DNA of 64,000 nucleotides from assembly GCA_028681335.1 (NCBI GenBank), contig JAQUIT010000001.1:310001-374000 (forward strand). The letters are read 5' to 3'. This stretch comes from Desulfuromonadaceae bacterium. GTDB taxonomy: Bacteria; Desulfobacterota; Desulfuromonadia; Geobacterales; Pseudopelobacteraceae. This document shows positions 62,959-64,000 of this stretch, piece after piece (the stretch's first letter is position 1; each line of letters begins with the position of its first letter). The notes beneath the pieces were generated by a model that ran no database searches, was not told the DNA's origin, and saw only the letters and a list, made by a program, of their open reading frames with translations. The translations under genes and the position numbers were made by a program.

Positions 62959-63435
62959 ATGACTAATCTGATTTCTGCTGAAGGTCTCAAAAAACTGTGT
63001 GACGAGTATGACTACCTCTGGAAAGTGGAGCGCCCCAAAGTTGTGCGAGGTGTTGCCGACGCGGCGGCGGAGGGTGACCGTTCGGAGAATGCCGAATATA
63101 TTTACGGCAAAAAGAGACTGCGCGAGATTGACAGCAAGCTGAAACACCTTACCCTGCGTCTGAAAGTGCTGAAAGTTGCCTCGGTGCCGATGAATCCGAA
63201 GCAGATTACATTTGGGTGCTGGGTTACCTATGAAGAGGAAACGGGAGATACGCGCTGTTATCAGTTGGTCGGCCCTGACGAAATAGATGTCAGCATCGGC
63301 AGGATCAGTATCGATTCACCGGTGGGGCAGGCGTTGCTGCACAAAAAGGTTGATGACGAAATAATCGTCCGTAAGCCGAGCGGTGATATGACGGTGTATA
63401 TCACCGGGGTAAGTTCGACGCGGCCAAAACTGTAG
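62959..63435 (+). CDS. greB: Transcription elongation factor GreB
   Basis: A 158-residue Gre factor that restarts backtracked RNA polymerase by stimulating transcript cleavage. The N-terminal coiled coil (~1-75) has EGDRSENAEYIYGKKRLREI, the tip acidic residues needed for cleavage. The globular domain (~80-155) has FGCWVTYEEETGD, YQLVGPDEIDV and SIDSPVGQALLHKKVDDEI. Length equals E. coli GreB, and YIYGKK rather than YxAAKE favours GreB over GreA. GGAG precedes the ATG at 62959; the upstream GTG at 62953 is less likely. Confidence 0.93.
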   Translation: MTNLISAEGLKKLCDEYDYLWKVERPKVVRGVADAAAEGDRSENAEYIYGKKRLREIDSKLKHLTLRLKVLKVASVPMNPKQITFGCWVTYEEETGDTRCYQLVGPDEIDVSIGRISIDSPVGQALLHKKVDDEIIVRKPSGDMTVYITGVSSTRPKL

Positions 63436-63452
63436 ACGAGGGGTCGGAGGTC

Positions 63453-63896
63453 CTATGAGTCTTTCTCGGACTCCAGCACCCTGACGCGTTCCTTCAGCTC
63501 TTTTTCCCGCTGCCAGCGTGACGAGACGTCGCGGATGATGGCGGCAACCCCCAGCATAATCCCTGCATCATCCTTAACCATCACCATGGAAAACTCGGTT
63601 GAGAGACGTGTGCCGTCCTTGCGTATGGCCGGTGCAGTGAGCAGGTCGGCGCTGTAACGGCTGCTGCCGCTCTCCATGACGCGGGCGTAGCCGTCCCAAT
63701 GTCTCCCGCGCAGGTTCTCCGGAATGATCAGGTCCAGTGACTGTCCCAGAGCTTCAGCCGCACTGAAGCCGAACATCCGTTCCGCCCCACTGTTCCAGAG
63801 GCGGATGATCCCCTCCCGGTCGGCACACATGACCGCATCGCTGCTCGCACTGACGATGTAACCGGCAAGCCATTCCTGTGTCGGTGTTTCTTGCAT
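63453..63896 (-). CDS. Single PAS domain protein
   Basis: A 147-residue stand-alone PAS/PAC sensor. The PAS core (~14-80) begins VSASSDAVMCADREGIIRLW and has ERMFGFSAAEALGQSLDLII. The PAC part (~90-125) has IRKDGTRLSTEFSM and a terminal basic coiled coil (QREKELKERVRVLE). No output domain follows within the frame, so it must act by binding a partner kinase or cyclase. GGGGGAGAG precedes the ATG at 63896. The 17-bp gap from greB has no terminator. Confidence 0.88.
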   Translation of the reverse strand: MQETPTQEWLAGYIVSASSDAVMCADREGIIRLWNSGAERMFGFSAAEALGQSLDLIIPENLRGRHWDGYARVMESGSSRYSADLLTAPAIRKDGTRLSTEFSMVMVKDDAGIMLGVAAIIRDVSSRWQREKELKERVRVLESEKDS

Positions 63897-63939
63897 GATG
63901 TCTCTCCCCCTCATAAACGCGAAATATTTAAAAGCAGTT

Positions 63940-63972
63940 ATCCGCAGATTAACGCAGACAAGCGCAGATTAA
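63940..63972. repeat. Short CGCAGA-type direct repeats
   Basis: The last 85 bp of the window are non-coding. They contain CCGCAGATTAA, ACGCAGACAA and GCGCAGATTAA in close succession, an imperfect 9-11 bp repeat. This kind of CAGATTA repeat occurs in intergenic DNA of many bacteria. No gene or promoter is visible before the right edge. Confidence 0.4.
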
Positions 63973-64000
63973 ATTGACTGTCTAAAGCAAATGCCGGTTT

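Noticed and set aside
63940-63972. CRISPR-like repeats at the right end
   Set aside because: Repeats are only 9-11 bp, imperfect and without regular spacers or cas genes.

Overview
The window is a gene-dense stretch of bacterial chromosome, about 55% G+C by eye, with no phage, transposon, CRISPR, rRNA or tRNA that I can see. The gene content points to a deltaproteobacterium of the Geobacter/Trichlorobacter/Desulfuromonadales type. The clues are a futalosine hydrolase (menaquinone by the futalosine route), FolE2, a DHH-CBS-tRNA nucleotidyltransferase fusion, a CBS-containing family II pyrophosphatase, small c-type cytochromes and c-di-GMP signalling genes. The species assignment is inference.

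Layout. 1-4.2 kb (minus strand): the 5' two thirds of a malic enzyme, an XRE-cupin regulator, an Hsp20 chaperone, recO and a RodZ-like gene. 4.4-13.9 kb (plus): mutS2, an orphan PilB/GspE-type ATPase with MshEN-like N-terminal domains, a PAS-PAS-GGDEF diguanylate cyclase and cobalamin-dependent methionine synthase. 13.9-17.4 kb (minus): a CHAD protein, a family II pyrophosphatase and rsgA. 17.5-21.7 kb (mixed): srkA, mscL, a parvulin, folD, a TRIC-like channel and an FKBP/SlyD-like isomerase with an eight-cysteine insertion.

21.8-40.2 kb (minus) is a complete dcw cluster: mraZ-rsmH-ftsL-ftsI-murE-murF-mraY-murD-ftsW-murG-murC-murB-ddl-ftsQ-ftsA-ftsZ. Most genes overlap or nearly touch. It is headed by a near-consensus sigma-70 promoter followed by three GTGGAA direct repeats spaced exactly 10 bp, the expected form of a MraZ operator, and it closes with an intrinsic terminator after ftsZ. 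The cluster builds lipid II in the cytoplasm and supplies divisome proteins.

40.4-53.6 kb (plus): glycogen phosphorylase, the DHH-CBS-nucleotidyltransferase fusion, a small exported protein, ppnP, glutamyl-Q tRNA(Asp) synthetase, class II aldolase, a PilZ protein, a GAF chemoreceptor and panBCD. A structured, terminator-ended leader or small RNA lies just before panB. 53.8-60.3 kb: an ankyrin protein (minus); an ATGA-coupled operon of engB, folE2, a DUF2064 transferase and a futalosine hydrolase (plus); then yggS, maf, a small membrane protein and a GlcD-type FAD oxidase (minus). 60.4-63.9 kb: a Tat-exported sulfite-oxidase-like molybdoenzyme with two small cytochromes c, a secreted FKBP, greB and a PAS protein.

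Most of this is core housekeeping DNA, and I found no clearly new multi-gene system. The items most worth follow-up are the Cys/Asp-rich insertion in the SlyD-like protein, the RNA element before panB, the metH leader hairpins, the MraZ repeats, a possible CTG start for murB, and the MshEN-ATPase/diguanylate cyclase pair.
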